A DNA stretch of 45,017 bases from Lachnospiraceae bacterium. GTDB taxonomy: Bacteria > Bacillota > Clostridia > Lachnospirales > Lachnospiraceae. The position numbers and the translations under genes are program-made. Location of the stretch: NCBI GenBank assembly GCA_017620155.1, contig JAFZQY010000123.1, forward strand, positions 1 through 45,017, read 5' to 3'. Positions within the stretch are counted from its first letter, which is position 1. Every line of letters begins with the position of its first letter. This document shows positions 1-8,626 of this stretch, one piece after another. Under the pieces are notes generated by a model that ran no database searches, had not been told where the DNA came from, and was given only the letters and a program-made list of their open reading frames with translations.

Positions 1-1
1 A

Positions 2-1048
2 TCCTTCGGAGCATATGACAATATAATCCAGTCCGGCGGAAGAAGCGCCGGCCTTTACTCTGAAGCAAAGAACACATTAAGCACTCTTGAAACGCAGATT
101 AACGATACTCAGGCAGCTATCGATAACTTGAACCGCAGCATAACCGCAAGAAGAGCATCGATCGCCGAGTACGGAGCAAATCTTCAGATTTCCGTTATCG
201 ATTATTCGGATAATCCTTCTTCATCGGAATATGAAAATCTGCAGAAACTGGTTGCCCAGAATTCATATGATCAGCAGTTTGATCCCGAAGTATTGAGAAT
301 GCAGGAAGAACTCACACAGCTTACCACTCAGCTTTCATCTTACAGAGAACTGAAATCCCAGATGATCTCTCAGCAGGCTACGGGTTATGCAGGGCTTATC
401 ACGGAAGGAACCAAAGAGCAGATCGAGGCAGCCAAGGCTGCAGGCGAACTTTCCACCAATGATGAAGTAAGTAATCTGAAAGAAGCTCTTAACGGTATAA
501 AGGCTGACTTTGACGGCGTCATAACCGCGATCGGCGTATCCGAGAACGAGACAGTCGTAGACGGAACACTTCTCTTTACTATTGAGTCGACCGAGGATGT
601 AGTTATAAGAGTAAATGTGAACAAATATGATATATTGGAAATTGAAGAAGGCCAGGCTACAAGATGCGCGATCAAAGGTAAGGACTATACCGGCACGATC
701 TCCAGGATCGAGCACATGACAGGCCAGGGCGAGAGTGCCAATATCGGTGTTGAGGTCAGCCTCGATGAGCCTGATGAGAACATTATTCTCGGACTTGAGA
801 CCAAGGTTAAGGTAACTACCGCTTCACTTGATGATGTGCTTACGATCCCGATGGATGCGCTTTTCATGGACGATACAAGCGAGTATGTATATGTACTTGA
901 AGAAGGGTGCGCTAAGCGCAGAAATGTGGAGACGGGCGTCAAGAACGATGACTATGTTCAGATCATCTACGGCCTTGAAAACGGTGAAACAGTAATATGG
1001 AACGATGAGACCGATCTTACTGACGGAATGAGCGTTCGCGCGGAGTGA
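2..1048 (+). CDS. HlyD/MFP-family efflux adaptor subunit, 5' end outside window
   Basis: Membrane-fusion (adaptor) protein of an ABC exporter. The frame is open from base 2 with no stop, so the gene begins upstream of the window; an in-frame TTG at 128 is only an internal codon. The visible part has a Gln/Ala/Leu-rich coiled-coil hairpin (about the first 130 residues), then a lipoyl-like segment with GVITAIGVSENETV and a beta-barrel region ending in TIPMDALF and GLENGETV, as in MacA/HlyD-type adaptors. The stop lies 7 bases before the ABC ATPase gene, so the two are co-transcribed with the FtsX permease. It would join the permease to the cell-envelope side and help expel peptides or drugs; the substrate cannot be read from the sequence. 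Confidence 0.88.
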   Translation, partial: SFGAYDNIIQSGGRSAGLYSEAKNTLSTLETQINDTQAAIDNLNRSITARRASIAEYGANLQISVIDYSDNPSSSEYENLQKLVAQNSYDQQFDPEVLRMQEELTQLTTQLSSYRELKSQMISQQATGYAGLITEGTKEQIEAAKAAGELSTNDEVSNLKEALNGIKADFDGVITAIGVSENETVVDGTLLFTIESTEDVVIRVNVNKYDILEIEEGQATRCAIKGKDYTGTISRIEHMTGQGESANIGVEVSLDEPDENIILGLETKVKVTTASLDDVLTIPMDALFMDDTSEYVYVLEEGCAKRRNVETGVKNDDYVQIIYGLENGETVIWNDETDLTDGMSVRAE

Positions 1049-1055
1049 ATTCAAA

Positions 1056-1880
1056 ATGAGTGATAAAAAACAGATTTTGACTGCCAGAGACTTATCAAAG
1101 ACTTTTTCAAACGATTCTGTTCAGCAGCATGTGTTGAAAAACCTGAATCTCTCGATATATAAGGGCGATTTCACGGTCATAATGGGTAATTCCGGCTCAG
1201 GAAAAAGTACGCTTCTATATGCTCTTTCCGGAATGGACAGACCGACTCTCGGGACGATCACATATTATACGGAAAACGAAAAGGGTGAGGATACAGAGAC
1301 CGAGATATCAACCTTCAGTAATGATAAGCTTGCAATATTCAGGCGTGAACATGTAGGTTTTGTTTTCCAGCAGAACTACTTAAATGACAGCATGAGCGCA
1401 CTCGATAACATTATGGTATGCGGACTTCTTCAGCATACGGACCGCAGAAAACTCGCAGATAAGGCCAAGATGCTTCTGCAGAAGGTCGAGATCGGGGAAG
1501 GCGATTGGAACAAATTCCCCACTCAGATGTCCGGCGGACAGCAACAGAGAGTAGCTGTTGTCAGAGGAGTCATAAACAGCCCCGAAGTACTTTTTGCGGA
1601 TGAGCCTACCGGTGCGCTCAACTCCCAGAATACCGAGAATGTTCTGGATATCTTATCGGATCTTAATAACGAAGGCCAGAGCATAGTGATGGTTACTCAT
1701 ACCGTTAAGGCAGCCGAGAGAGGAAACCGCATCATCTACCTTGCCGACGGTATCATCTCGGATGAGATCGATATAGGACCATATGCGGGTGATTATAAGG
1801 ATGAATCTAATCCCAGGCTTGAAGAAGCCAGGATCAGACACGCTAAACTCAAGGAATTCTTACAGGATATGGGATGGTAA
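1056..1880 (+). CDS. ABC transporter ATP-binding protein (MacB/LolD type)
   Basis: Cytoplasmic ATPase that powers the neighbouring FtsX-type permease. The 274 residues hold a Walker A GNSGSGKST at about 44-52, a Q-loop FVFQQN near 105, the ABC signature MSGGQQQR at 158-165, Walker B VLFADEP at 178-184 and an H-loop histidine near 215. The ADEPTGALNS stretch is typical of the MacB/LolD/BceA group. A C-terminal tail of about 35 residues follows the core. The gene sits between adaptor and permease with gaps of 7 and 23 bases, so the three form one exporter operon. Subfamily is clear, substrate is not. Confidence 0.95.
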   Translation: MSDKKQILTARDLSKTFSNDSVQQHVLKNLNLSIYKGDFTVIMGNSGSGKSTLLYALSGMDRPTLGTITYYTENEKGEDTETEISTFSNDKLAIFRREHVGFVFQQNYLNDSMSALDNIMVCGLLQHTDRRKLADKAKMLLQKVEIGEGDWNKFPTQMSGGQQQRVAVVRGVINSPEVLFADEPTGALNSQNTENVLDILSDLNNEGQSIVMVTHTVKAAERGNRIIYLADGIISDEIDIGPYAGDYKDESNPRLEEARIRHAKLKEFLQDMGW

Positions 1881-1903
1881 CCCTTTAACGAGGTTCATTA
1901 TAA

Positions 1904-4291
1904 ATGTACAGGTTTTTCTTTATTGCAAAAAACAACATAAAAAAGCAGAAAAGTGATATGATCACATTCTTTTGTATGACGCTGATCACGGCATTTCTGC
2001 TTTTCATAAGCCTTTCATTCATGGTCGATATAAGTAAAGTCCTTGATAAGGTTTATGATAATACCCACGCTGCGGATATCATGTTTTTCGTATCTGATGA
2101 TCAGATAGCCAGGGAAAAGATGGAAGAAGTCATAAAGGGTTGTTCGTATGTTGCCGAGTATGAGATGACTCCCGCCGTTGTTTCAGATTCCGCTAAATAC
2201 GGGCACAGAGGAGATTCTGAGCTTTCGGAATATCCCTTTTACTTTACTTCGTATGAAAAAGATATAAACATCCATCAGATAAGCATTGATACAAAGAACT
2301 TTAACGGAAATGACATACTCCTTCCGATAAGGATGAACACCGAATTCAAAATCGGAGATTATCTTACGGTCAAGATCGGGGACAACAAATATGATTTTAA
2401 AGTTGCCGGTTTTGTGGAAGATTGCATTTTCTGCTCGCCCATGAACATGGGGTCATATATGACTTACATATCCGACAGGATGTATGATGATATCCTTTTT
2501 GAAAACAGTTCAGCTGCCTACATAAGAGATATTCATAAGGTAAGGCTCACCAGGGATACTATACGTAAAGGCATGGATCCGAATGATGTATCGGATGAGC
2601 TCTTTAATGAAGTAAACGACTGGATCACCGAGTACAGGCTCACGCATCCGGATTACACCGGCGGGATCATGAATAACGTTCCTTATTCCATGCTCCGTAC
2701 ATCCGCGATGATAACGCCGCTCATGTTCATAGCGATCATATTTGTGTTCGCGCTTATCATCTTCGTTATCGCCATGGTCATAATTCATTTCAGCGTCAAG
2801 AACTTCATCATGACCAACATGAAGAATACCGCGATCATGGAGGCGGCCGGATATACCGTAAAAGAACTGGTCCTCATCCTGCTCGTTCAGCTGCTTTCGA
2901 TCGCTTTTGCGGGGGCTTTGGCCGGCATCATTCTCGGATCGCTGACCATAGGTAAGCTTAGCATAATAATCCTGATAACTCTGGGCCTTCCCTGGACAAT
3001 GCCTGTCAATACATCTCTAGCATTTCTTACGCTTGCCGGACTCTGCATGATAGTAGGAGGACTTACCTTTGTCATCGGACGCGATTATTCCAAGACTACA
3101 GTACTGGATGCTCTAAGAGGCGGGATCAACGCTCATAATTTCAAACGGAACCTGTTCCCGTTTGAACACAGCATTTTCCCGATATCGGTTACGCTGGCTC
3201 TCAAAGAGACCTTCGGAAGATTCAAAAATCATCTGGGCGTATTCATCATAATCATGTTGCTTACGGCTGCAACCGTCCTGGGATTAGGCATAGCAGATAC
3301 CTTCTCCGATGAAGATACCGTCATAAACATGGCCGGAGTAGATTATACAGACGTCAATGTTTCGGGCGACATCAATATGGGTGCCAACCTCGATAACATG
3401 ACAACAGTAGATTTTGAGTACGGAGAAGACTGGCTAGCCTTAAACTACACATCAAGAAAAGTCCGTAAAGAATGGACATGCACTACGAGATGCTTTACCG
3501 ATACATCCCGTATCAAGGGAATCGCCATGGTTGAAGGAAGGCTCCCCGCGCATTCTAATGAGATGATGTTTGCGACAAATGCCGCTCGTACCCTTAAGGT
3601 CTCAGTAGGAGATGCCGTCACAGTCAAATGCGGTAACAGAGAAGAATCATATATAATTACGGGAATATGCCAGGTCATTAATAATATGGGATATATGGCA
3701 TATATGACCGTTGAAGGAGAGGAGAGAGTGACCAGTACTCCGGACGATCTTACATATAATGTATTCCTGAAGAGCGGCTACGATATAAAGGATTTTGAGA
3801 AAGAATTCAAGGATATCTATCCCGATGAAGAGGTGGTTGATTTCAAGCAGAGCGTGCAGAGCATAGTCGGTATGGTCAAACTTGGTATCAAGATGGTTGC
3901 ATTTGTAATAGCCATAGTAACCGCTCTTGTTGTAGCGTTTGTAGAATCATTGATAATCCGTACACAGATTACCAGGTCATGGAGAAACTTAGGCGTGAGC
4001 AAGGCTCTCGGTTACACATCATCACAGCTGATCGTCCAGACCATGTTCTCAAACATGCCCGCAGTGATCCTTGGGATGATCCCCGGTCTTGTTCTGTCAA
4101 CAGTGTTTGGAGAAAAAGTGATGACATTAATGTTTTCGATATTCGGATTTAAACAGTCCAATTATTTCATAAATCCTTCATCATATTTGTTCGCATTTGT
4201 GATTATCGCCGGAATAGCAATGCTGACCTCTGCCATAGTCGGAAGAAGGATCAAGTCTTTAAACCCCGTTAAGATGATAACGGAAGAATAG
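1904..4291 (+). CDS. ABC transporter permease, FtsX type, two-domain
   Basis: A 795-residue membrane protein of the MacB/BceB-like permease class. An N-terminal membrane segment (about 20-42) is followed by a large extracytoplasmic domain, a cluster of three hydrophobic segments around 270-400, a second segment near 440-460 with another extracytoplasmic domain, and a C-terminal group of three. The final segments end in RRIKSLNPVKMITEE, typical of FtsX-domain permeases. Duplicated FtsX modules explain the length. It partners the ATPase just upstream and probably the adaptor. Such permeases often confer resistance to envelope-acting peptides or export small peptides; that role is an inference from the family and from the two-component system next door. 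Confidence 0.93.
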   Translation: MYRFFFIAKNNIKKQKSDMITFFCMTLITAFLLFISLSFMVDISKVLDKVYDNTHAADIMFFVSDDQIAREKMEEVIKGCSYVAEYEMTPAVVSDSAKYGHRGDSELSEYPFYFTSYEKDINIHQISIDTKNFNGNDILLPIRMNTEFKIGDYLTVKIGDNKYDFKVAGFVEDCIFCSPMNMGSYMTYISDRMYDDILFENSSAAYIRDIHKVRLTRDTIRKGMDPNDVSDELFNEVNDWITEYRLTHPDYTGGIMNNVPYSMLRTSAMITPLMFIAIIFVFALIIFVIAMVIIHFSVKNFIMTNMKNTAIMEAAGYTVKELVLILLVQLLSIAFAGALAGIILGSLTIGKLSIIILITLGLPWTMPVNTSLAFLTLAGLCMIVGGLTFVIGRDYSKTTVLDALRGGINAHNFKRNLFPFEHSIFPISVTLALKETFGRFKNHLGVFIIIMLLTAATVLGLGIADTFSDEDTVINMAGVDYTDVNVSGDINMGANLDNMTTVDFEYGEDWLALNYTSRKVRKEWTCTTRCFTDTSRIKGIAMVEGRLPAHSNEMMFATNAARTLKVSVGDAVTVKCGNREESYIITGICQVINNMGYMAYMTVEGEERVTSTPDDLTYNVFLKSGYDIKDFEKEFKDIYPDEEVVDFKQSVQSIVGMVKLGIKMVAFVIAIVTALVVAFVESLIIRTQITRSWRNLGVSKALGYTSSQLIVQTMFSNMPAVILGMIPGLVLSTVFGEKVMTLMFSIFGFKQSNYFINPSSYLFAFVIIAGIAMLTSAIVGRRIKSLNPVKMITEE

Positions 4292-4330
4292 TTTTTGTGA
4301 TATGATGATTGTGCATGGGAGAGAAAAGAT

Positions 4331-5062
4331 ATGCACTACAGATGTCTCATAGTTGACGATGAAGTCGAACTGGCTGAGATGACAACCGAATATTTCAAGA
4401 TGTTTGAGGTCTCTACGCAATACGTAACGGGCGCAGAGACCTGCTTTGAATTCTTCAAGGAGAATACTGCGGACATAGTCCTTCTGGATATCAACCTTAA
4501 AGACGGATCCGGCTTTGAAGTATGTAAGAAGCTGCGCGAAGAGCTGAACATGCCGATCCTGTTCATCAGCGCCAGACAGAGCGATGATGATGTCCTTATA
4601 GCGCTTTCGATAGGCGGAGATGATTATATCAAGAAGCCTTACAGTCTTTCCGTGCTGCTTGCCAAGGTAAAGGTCCTTCTTAAAAGGATCGATGCATCAG
4701 CTGATAACGGAGGAGCCATGTATGATGTCCCTTCCGCAGAGGATACAAACGCAGAAGATTTATCGGCGATCTTAACACTCGATCCCGATACGATGTCGGC
4801 TGTATATGAAGGAAAACGCGTACCGCTCAAGGCAAAGGAGTTTGCGCTTCTAAATGCCCTCTACAAGCATCATGATACCATCGTCAAAAAAGAAGATCTC
4901 TTTGAGGAGGTCTGGGGCGATGCATTCTTCGGTGACAGCACGCTTAACGTACATATCCGTAAACTTCGTGAAAAACTTGAAAAAGACCCCAATTCACCCG
5001 AGCTGATTAGAACTGTATGGGGAACGGGATATTATCTTAAATTATGCGAATCAGAAAATTAG
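4331..5062 (+). CDS. Response regulator, OmpR/PhoB family
   Basis: DNA-binding response regulator of 243 residues. The receiver domain has the acidic pair DD at 9-10, the phosphoacceptor Asp53 in LLDINLKDGSG and the conserved Lys102 of KKPYS. The winged-helix output domain fills the last 95 residues or so (LKAKEFALLNAL through STLNVHIRKLREKLE to TVWGTGYYL). The linker between them (about 115-150) is long and Asp/Ala-rich. The GGGAGAGAAAAG before the ATG serves as ribosome binding site. The gene overlaps the histidine kinase gene by 19 bases and follows the exporter after 39 bases, so it probably controls the exporter operon; that target is inferred from position. Confidence 0.95.
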   Translation: MHYRCLIVDDEVELAEMTTEYFKMFEVSTQYVTGAETCFEFFKENTADIVLLDINLKDGSGFEVCKKLREELNMPILFISARQSDDDVLIALSIGGDDYIKKPYSLSVLLAKVKVLLKRIDASADNGGAMYDVPSAEDTNAEDLSAILTLDPDTMSAVYEGKRVPLKAKEFALLNALYKHHDTIVKKEDLFEEVWGDAFFGDSTLNVHIRKLREKLEKDPNSPELIRTVWGTGYYLKLCESEN

Positions 5063-6363
5063 CAGTAGTATTTACGCTGCTCATGTTTGCTTTTCTATAT
5101 TCTCTGGTACATCTCTATAAACAGACCAGCGTACAAAAAAGGGATATCATCTATTATAATGATCTGCTCTACAAGATAGAGGCGGACTTATCGTCGGGCA
5201 GAGATGTTGATCTCATTGAAAATGAATATGGCTGCAAAATAATCTTTTCCAAAGAGATAAACGATCCCGAGCTTGTCGAAATGTATGCAAACGAGGCTTT
5301 TGTCCTGGACCTGGTGGTTGACGGCGAGTATATAGGCAAGGTGGCCTGGCTCGATAAACTTGAGGAATTCAATTTCTATGGCGGAGAATTCCTGTCGACA
5401 TCCCTGATCATATGGTTTGTTCTGCTTCTCATAGGATATGCCCTTTTCTATGTTATATATCTGGTCTATGTCAGGCCGGTAGATGATCTGAAGAACTTCT
5501 CTAAGGAACTTGCAAAAGGAAATCTGGACGCCAAACTTCCGATAAGACGCAACAACATGTTCGGCGGTTTCACAGAGGCCTTTGACATAATGAGAGAGGA
5601 GCTTAAGGCATCGCAGACCCGCCAGATGGAAGCCGAGATAGCCCGTAAGGAGCTTGTTGCATCTTTAAGCCATGATGTGAAGACTCCCGTAGCCGTTATA
5701 GATGCCACATGCGAAGTGCTGGGAGTAAAACTTAACCGCAAACTGAAGAACCTCACCGAATCGGACGAACCCGACTCTTCTGAGATTGATGAAGTTAAGG
5801 ATTCCCTCGATAAAGTGGAGATAATCTCAGCCAAAGCAGCGACTATTCAGACTCTTATGACGGATCTGATGCATTCCAATATGGAGAATTCCGAAAAAGT
5901 CGATGTAAATCCCATGGAAGATTTCGCGAGTCATATCGAGGATTACTTAAGCAGCATCAGCGGTTACGGACAGATAACTCTGAAAAATCATATATCCAAT
6001 TGTCTCATATATATGGACAGGAAGCGCATGGAACAGGTTCTGGACAATATCATAGGCAATTCCGTCAAATACGCCGGCACGCCTATCAGTGTGAGTTTTG
6101 ACGAGATAAATGACATGATGATGGCCGGCGGAAGGAAGGGAAGTTTTATCAGGATCAGGATCAAGGATTCCGGTCCCGGGGTCAGCGAAGAAGATCTGCC
6201 TTTAATCGCTCAGAAGTATTACCGCGGTACCAACACAGGCAGCCAGCCCGGATACGGCATGGGGCTTTATCTTGTTAAACTCTATATGCAAAAACAGGGC
6301 GGCGACATGGAATATTTCAATGACAACGGATTCGTAGTCGGTCTCATGCTCAGGAAAGTCTGA
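5044..6363 (+). CDS. Sensor histidine kinase
   Basis: Membrane-bound sensor kinase of 439 residues. Membrane segments lie at about 6-25 and 118-143 and enclose an extracytoplasmic sensor region of about 90 residues. A HAMP-like linker (VRPVDDLKNFSKELAKGNLD) follows, then the H-box SLSHDVKTPV with phosphoaccepting His210. The ATPase domain carries the N-box DNIIGNSVKYAG, the G1 box DSGPGVSEED and the G2 box GYGMGLYLVK. Between H-box and N-box is an acidic segment around 240-255. It begins inside the regulator gene, which implies translational coupling. The pair should sense a signal handled by the upstream exporter. Confidence 0.95.
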   Translation: MRIRKLAVVFTLLMFAFLYSLVHLYKQTSVQKRDIIYYNDLLYKIEADLSSGRDVDLIENEYGCKIIFSKEINDPELVEMYANEAFVLDLVVDGEYIGKVAWLDKLEEFNFYGGEFLSTSLIIWFVLLLIGYALFYVIYLVYVRPVDDLKNFSKELAKGNLDAKLPIRRNNMFGGFTEAFDIMREELKASQTRQMEAEIARKELVASLSHDVKTPVAVIDATCEVLGVKLNRKLKNLTESDEPDSSEIDEVKDSLDKVEIISAKAATIQTLMTDLMHSNMENSEKVDVNPMEDFASHIEDYLSSISGYGQITLKNHISNCLIYMDRKRMEQVLDNIIGNSVKYAGTPISVSFDEINDMMMAGGRKGSFIRIRIKDSGPGVSEEDLPLIAQKYYRGTNTGSQPGYGMGLYLVKLYMQKQGGDMEYFNDNGFVVGLMLRKV

Positions 6364-6377
6364 AAGATCCCAACACA

Positions 6378-6397
6378 AAATATTTTTAAAAATATTT
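6378..6397. repeat. Perfect 20-base AT palindrome after the kinase gene
   Basis: The 20 bases from 6378 to 6397 are their own reverse complement and contain only A and T (AAATATT arms around a central TTTAAA). It lies 14 bases after the histidine kinase stop and 12 bases before the -35 box of the gpx promoter. It could be a weak bidirectional terminator or an operator or UP-like element; the sequence alone does not decide. Confidence 0.45.
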
Positions 6398-6405
6398 GAT
6401 AAAAT

Positions 6406-6436
6406 ATAATTGACAAATATATATTGCGTCAAATAT
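6406..6436. promoter_or_regulatory. Inverted repeat over the gpx promoter, candidate OhrR operator
   Basis: Left arm ATAATTGAC (6406-6414) and right arm GTCAAATAT (6428-6436) are inverted copies with one mismatch, separated by 13 bases. The repeat overlaps the -35 box, fills the spacer and enters the -10 box, where a bound MarR-type dimer would block RNA polymerase. The second gene of the operon encodes an OhrR-like repressor, so autoregulation is the natural reading. The arms contain the AATTG core found in OhrR sites but are not an exact copy of the Bacillus site. Confidence 0.45.
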
Positions 6437-6439
6437 AAT
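6410..6439 (+). promoter_or_regulatory. Sigma-A promoter of the gpx-ohrR operon
   Basis: A -35 box TTGACA at 6410-6415 and a -10 box TATAAT at 6434-6439, both perfect to consensus, are separated by 18 bases. The gpx start codon follows at 6482 with AAGGAGG in front of it. This is the strongest promoter match on the left arm and fits a promoter that needs a repressor. Confidence 0.75.
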
Positions 6440-6481
6440 ATGACAAAAGAAAACAGCTGCATTCATTAAGGAGGTAAGAAT

Positions 6482-7027
6482 ATGAGCACATTTTATGATC
6501 AGAGCGTAGTAGCAGCAAACGGTGACGTAATCTCAATGAAAGAGTATGAGGGAAAGGTAGTTCTCGTAGTGAATACGGCTACCGGATGCGGTTTCACGCC
6601 TCATTACAAGGACATCGAAGAGATGTATGAGAAATTCCATGATCAGGGATTTGAGGTTATCGACGTTCCCTGCAACCAGTTCGCCGGCCAGACCCCCGGA
6701 ACCGATGAAGAGATTCATGAATTCTGCACGCTTAAATACAATACTCAGTTCCCGCAGATGAAGAAAGCCGATATCAACGGTGAGAATGCGATACCTCTTT
6801 TCACTTTTCTTAAAAGCCAGAAGGGCTTCGAAGGTTTCGGCAAAGGTCCCAAAGCAATGGCAATGAGCGCAATGCTGAAGAAGATAGATAAGGATTACAA
6901 GAACAATCCCGATATTAAGTGGAATTTCACCAAATTTGTGATCGATCGGACCGGAAATGTGGTTGCAAGATTTGAACCTACGGCTAAAATGGAAGATGTA
7001 GCCGATTGTGTAGCATCACTTATATGA
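6482..7027 (+). CDS. gpx: Glutathione peroxidase family protein (Cys type)
   Basis: Thiol peroxidase of 181 residues that reduces hydroperoxides in the cytoplasm, probably with thioredoxin as electron donor as for most bacterial Cys-type members. The catalytic tetrad is visible: Cys36 in TGCGFTP, Gln70 in CNQFAGQ, and Trp147 and Asn148 in KWNFTKFVI. Cys36 is a TGC codon, so this is not a selenoprotein. A second cysteine at 64 (DVPCNQ) is also conserved in the family. A strong AAGGAGG lies 8 bases before the ATG. The stop is 22 bases from the OhrR-like gene, and the two share one promoter. Confidence 0.95.
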   Translation: MSTFYDQSVVAANGDVISMKEYEGKVVLVVNTATGCGFTPHYKDIEEMYEKFHDQGFEVIDVPCNQFAGQTPGTDEEIHEFCTLKYNTQFPQMKKADINGENAIPLFTFLKSQKGFEGFGKGPKAMAMSAMLKKIDKDYKNNPDIKWNFTKFVIDRTGNVVARFEPTAKMEDVADCVASLI

Positions 7028-7049
7028 TTCTGCTTAATAAGGAGCAAAA

Positions 7050-7487
7050 ATGGCACAGACCTACGAACAGCTTAAACTCAAGAATCAATTGTGCTTTCCG
7101 TTATATGCATGTGCGCGTAAGATAACCAACGCGTACACGCCTTATCTGAAACCTCTGGGACTGACATACACCCAGTACATAGTATTTATGGTATTATGGG
7201 AAAAAGAAGAAGTGAATGTAGGCGAACTGGGTCGGACGCTCAAGCTCGACGCAGGTACGCTTACGCCGCTTCTTAAAAAGCTCGAGAAAGAAGGCTATGT
7301 TACCAGGAAACGATCCGAAGAAGATGAGCGGATCACATGTATCCGTCTTACCGAAAAAGGCGCAGCCCTTAAGGAAGAATGTAAGGATATCCCCGGAAAA
7401 GCAGCATCTGCTCTCGGCAATGTCAGCGAGGATGATATCAGGCAGCTCTACCGGATATTATACGAAATCATGGAGGAAGACAGATAA
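7050..7487 (+). CDS. ohrR: OhrR-like organic-peroxide-sensing MarR regulator
   Basis: Transcriptional repressor of 145 residues. The N-terminal NQLCFPLYACARK places the redox Cys at residue 15, as in Bacillus OhrR, and the winged-helix region (LDAGTLTPLLKKLEKEGYVTRKRSEEDER) is close to the OhrR subgroup of MarR proteins. In the family, oxidation of this Cys by organic hydroperoxides releases the protein from DNA. The usual target, an ohr gene, is absent here; the gene lies behind gpx and before a cation exporter, with a 1-base overlap to the latter. AAGGAG precedes the start. The subgroup is clear; the inducing peroxide is inferred. Confidence 0.9.
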   Translation: MAQTYEQLKLKNQLCFPLYACARKITNAYTPYLKPLGLTYTQYIVFMVLWEKEEVNVGELGRTLKLDAGTLTPLLKKLEKEGYVTRKRSEEDERITCIRLTEKGAALKEECKDIPGKAASALGNVSEDDIRQLYRILYEIMEEDR

Positions 7488-8626
7488 TGAACGTACCTAC
7501 TTCAGAGAACGAAAACAGAGAATCAGCCATAGTCAGGACATCCGTGATAGGTATAATCACAAACCTGCTTCTTGTCGCATTTAAAGCAACTGTAGGTATC
7601 ATCAGCAACTCCATTGCGATCGTCTTAGATGCAGTTAATAACCTGTCAGACGCCTTAAGCAGCGTCATCACGATCCTCGGTACCAAACTTGCCGGACGCG
7701 AAGCTGATAAAAAGCATCCTTTCGGATATGGCAGGATAGAATACCTCAGTTCTTTGGTGATCGCTCTGATCGTACTCTATGCGGGCGTTACATCACTAAT
7801 AGAATCCATAAAAAAGATAATCCACCCCGAAACTCCCGATTATTCTACCGCTTCATTGATAATCGTGAGCGTAGCGGTTCTGGTGAAGATCGTTCTGGGG
7901 CTTTATGTAAAAAAGACCGGAAATAAGGTTAATTCCGATTCACTTATCAATTCGGGCAAGGATGCTCTGCTTGATTCGGTCATCTCGGCAGCTACATTAA
8001 TTGCTGCACTCATCTTTATTTTCTCGGGAATATCTCTGGAGGCTTACTTAGGTGCAGTGATCTCACTGGTCATCATTAAGGCCGGATTCGACATGATATC
8101 CGAAACAGTATCCAAGCTTCTGGGGGAACCCGGCGATGCTAAGCTGATCCAGGACATCAAAGCAACTGTAAAAAGCTTCCCGCAGGTTCGCGGAGCCTAT
8201 GATCTGATACTTCACAATTACGGACCGGATAACTATAACGGATCTATTCACATAGAGATCGATGATACTCTGACGCCGAACGAGATAGACGGGCTTAGCC
8301 GCTCGATAATGGTTAAAGTATATAGCGAACTCCAGGTTATTCTGACTGCAATCGGCGTCTATTCCGTCAATACGCATGACCCGGAGATCATCTCGATGCA
8401 CGAAGAGATGAGAGACGTAGCATTGTCTCACCGGTATGTAAAACAGATTCACGGGTTCCATTACAGTAAGAGTGAGAATCTTGTCAGATTCGATCTTGTA
8501 GTAAGCTTTGATGCACCAAGCCGTCAGGCAGTATATAACGAAGTTCTTGATGATCTTTCGGCTAAGTATCCCGATCTCAGATTCTCACTTGCTATGGATA
8601 TGGATTTCGGTGAGATTATTAAATGA
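7487..8626 (+). CDS. Cation diffusion facilitator (CDF) family transporter
   Basis: Inner-membrane metal-cation/proton antiporter of 379 residues. The first 200 or so residues hold about six membrane helices; TM2 carries the metal site IVLDAVNNLSDALSS (D-x3-N-x2-D) and TM5 carries SGKDALLDSV. The family signature region ADKKHPFGYGRIEYL lies between helices 2 and 3. A cytoplasmic C-terminal domain of the ZT-dimer type follows, then an extension beyond about residue 300 that resembles a second such domain. The start overlaps the ohrR stop by one base, so it belongs to the peroxide operon. Export of Mn, Fe or Zn is possible; the ion cannot be told from sequence. Confidence 0.93.
   Translation: MNVPTSENENRESAIVRTSVIGIITNLLLVAFKATVGIISNSIAIVLDAVNNLSDALSSVITILGTKLAGREADKKHPFGYGRIEYLSSLVIALIVLYAGVTSLIESIKKIIHPETPDYSTASLIIVSVAVLVKIVLGLYVKKTGNKVNSDSLINSGKDALLDSVISAATLIAALIFIFSGISLEAYLGAVISLVIIKAGFDMISETVSKLLGEPGDAKLIQDIKATVKSFPQVRGAYDLILHNYGPDNYNGSIHIEIDDTLTPNEIDGLSRSIMVKVYSELQVILTAIGVYSVNTHDPEIISMHEEMRDVALSHRYVKQIHGFHYSKSENLVRFDLVVSFDAPSRQAVYNEVLDDLSAKYPDLRFSLAMDMDFGEIIK

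Noticed and set aside
7297-7584. Frame of 95 codons over the end of ohrR
   Set aside because: It lies out of frame within ohrR and the CDF gene and shows no family likeness.
8508-8609. N-terminal extension of the radical SAM frame
   Set aside because: It overlaps the CDF gene by more than 100 bases, and family members begin near LNDHLKETFG; the GTG at 8610 is more likely.
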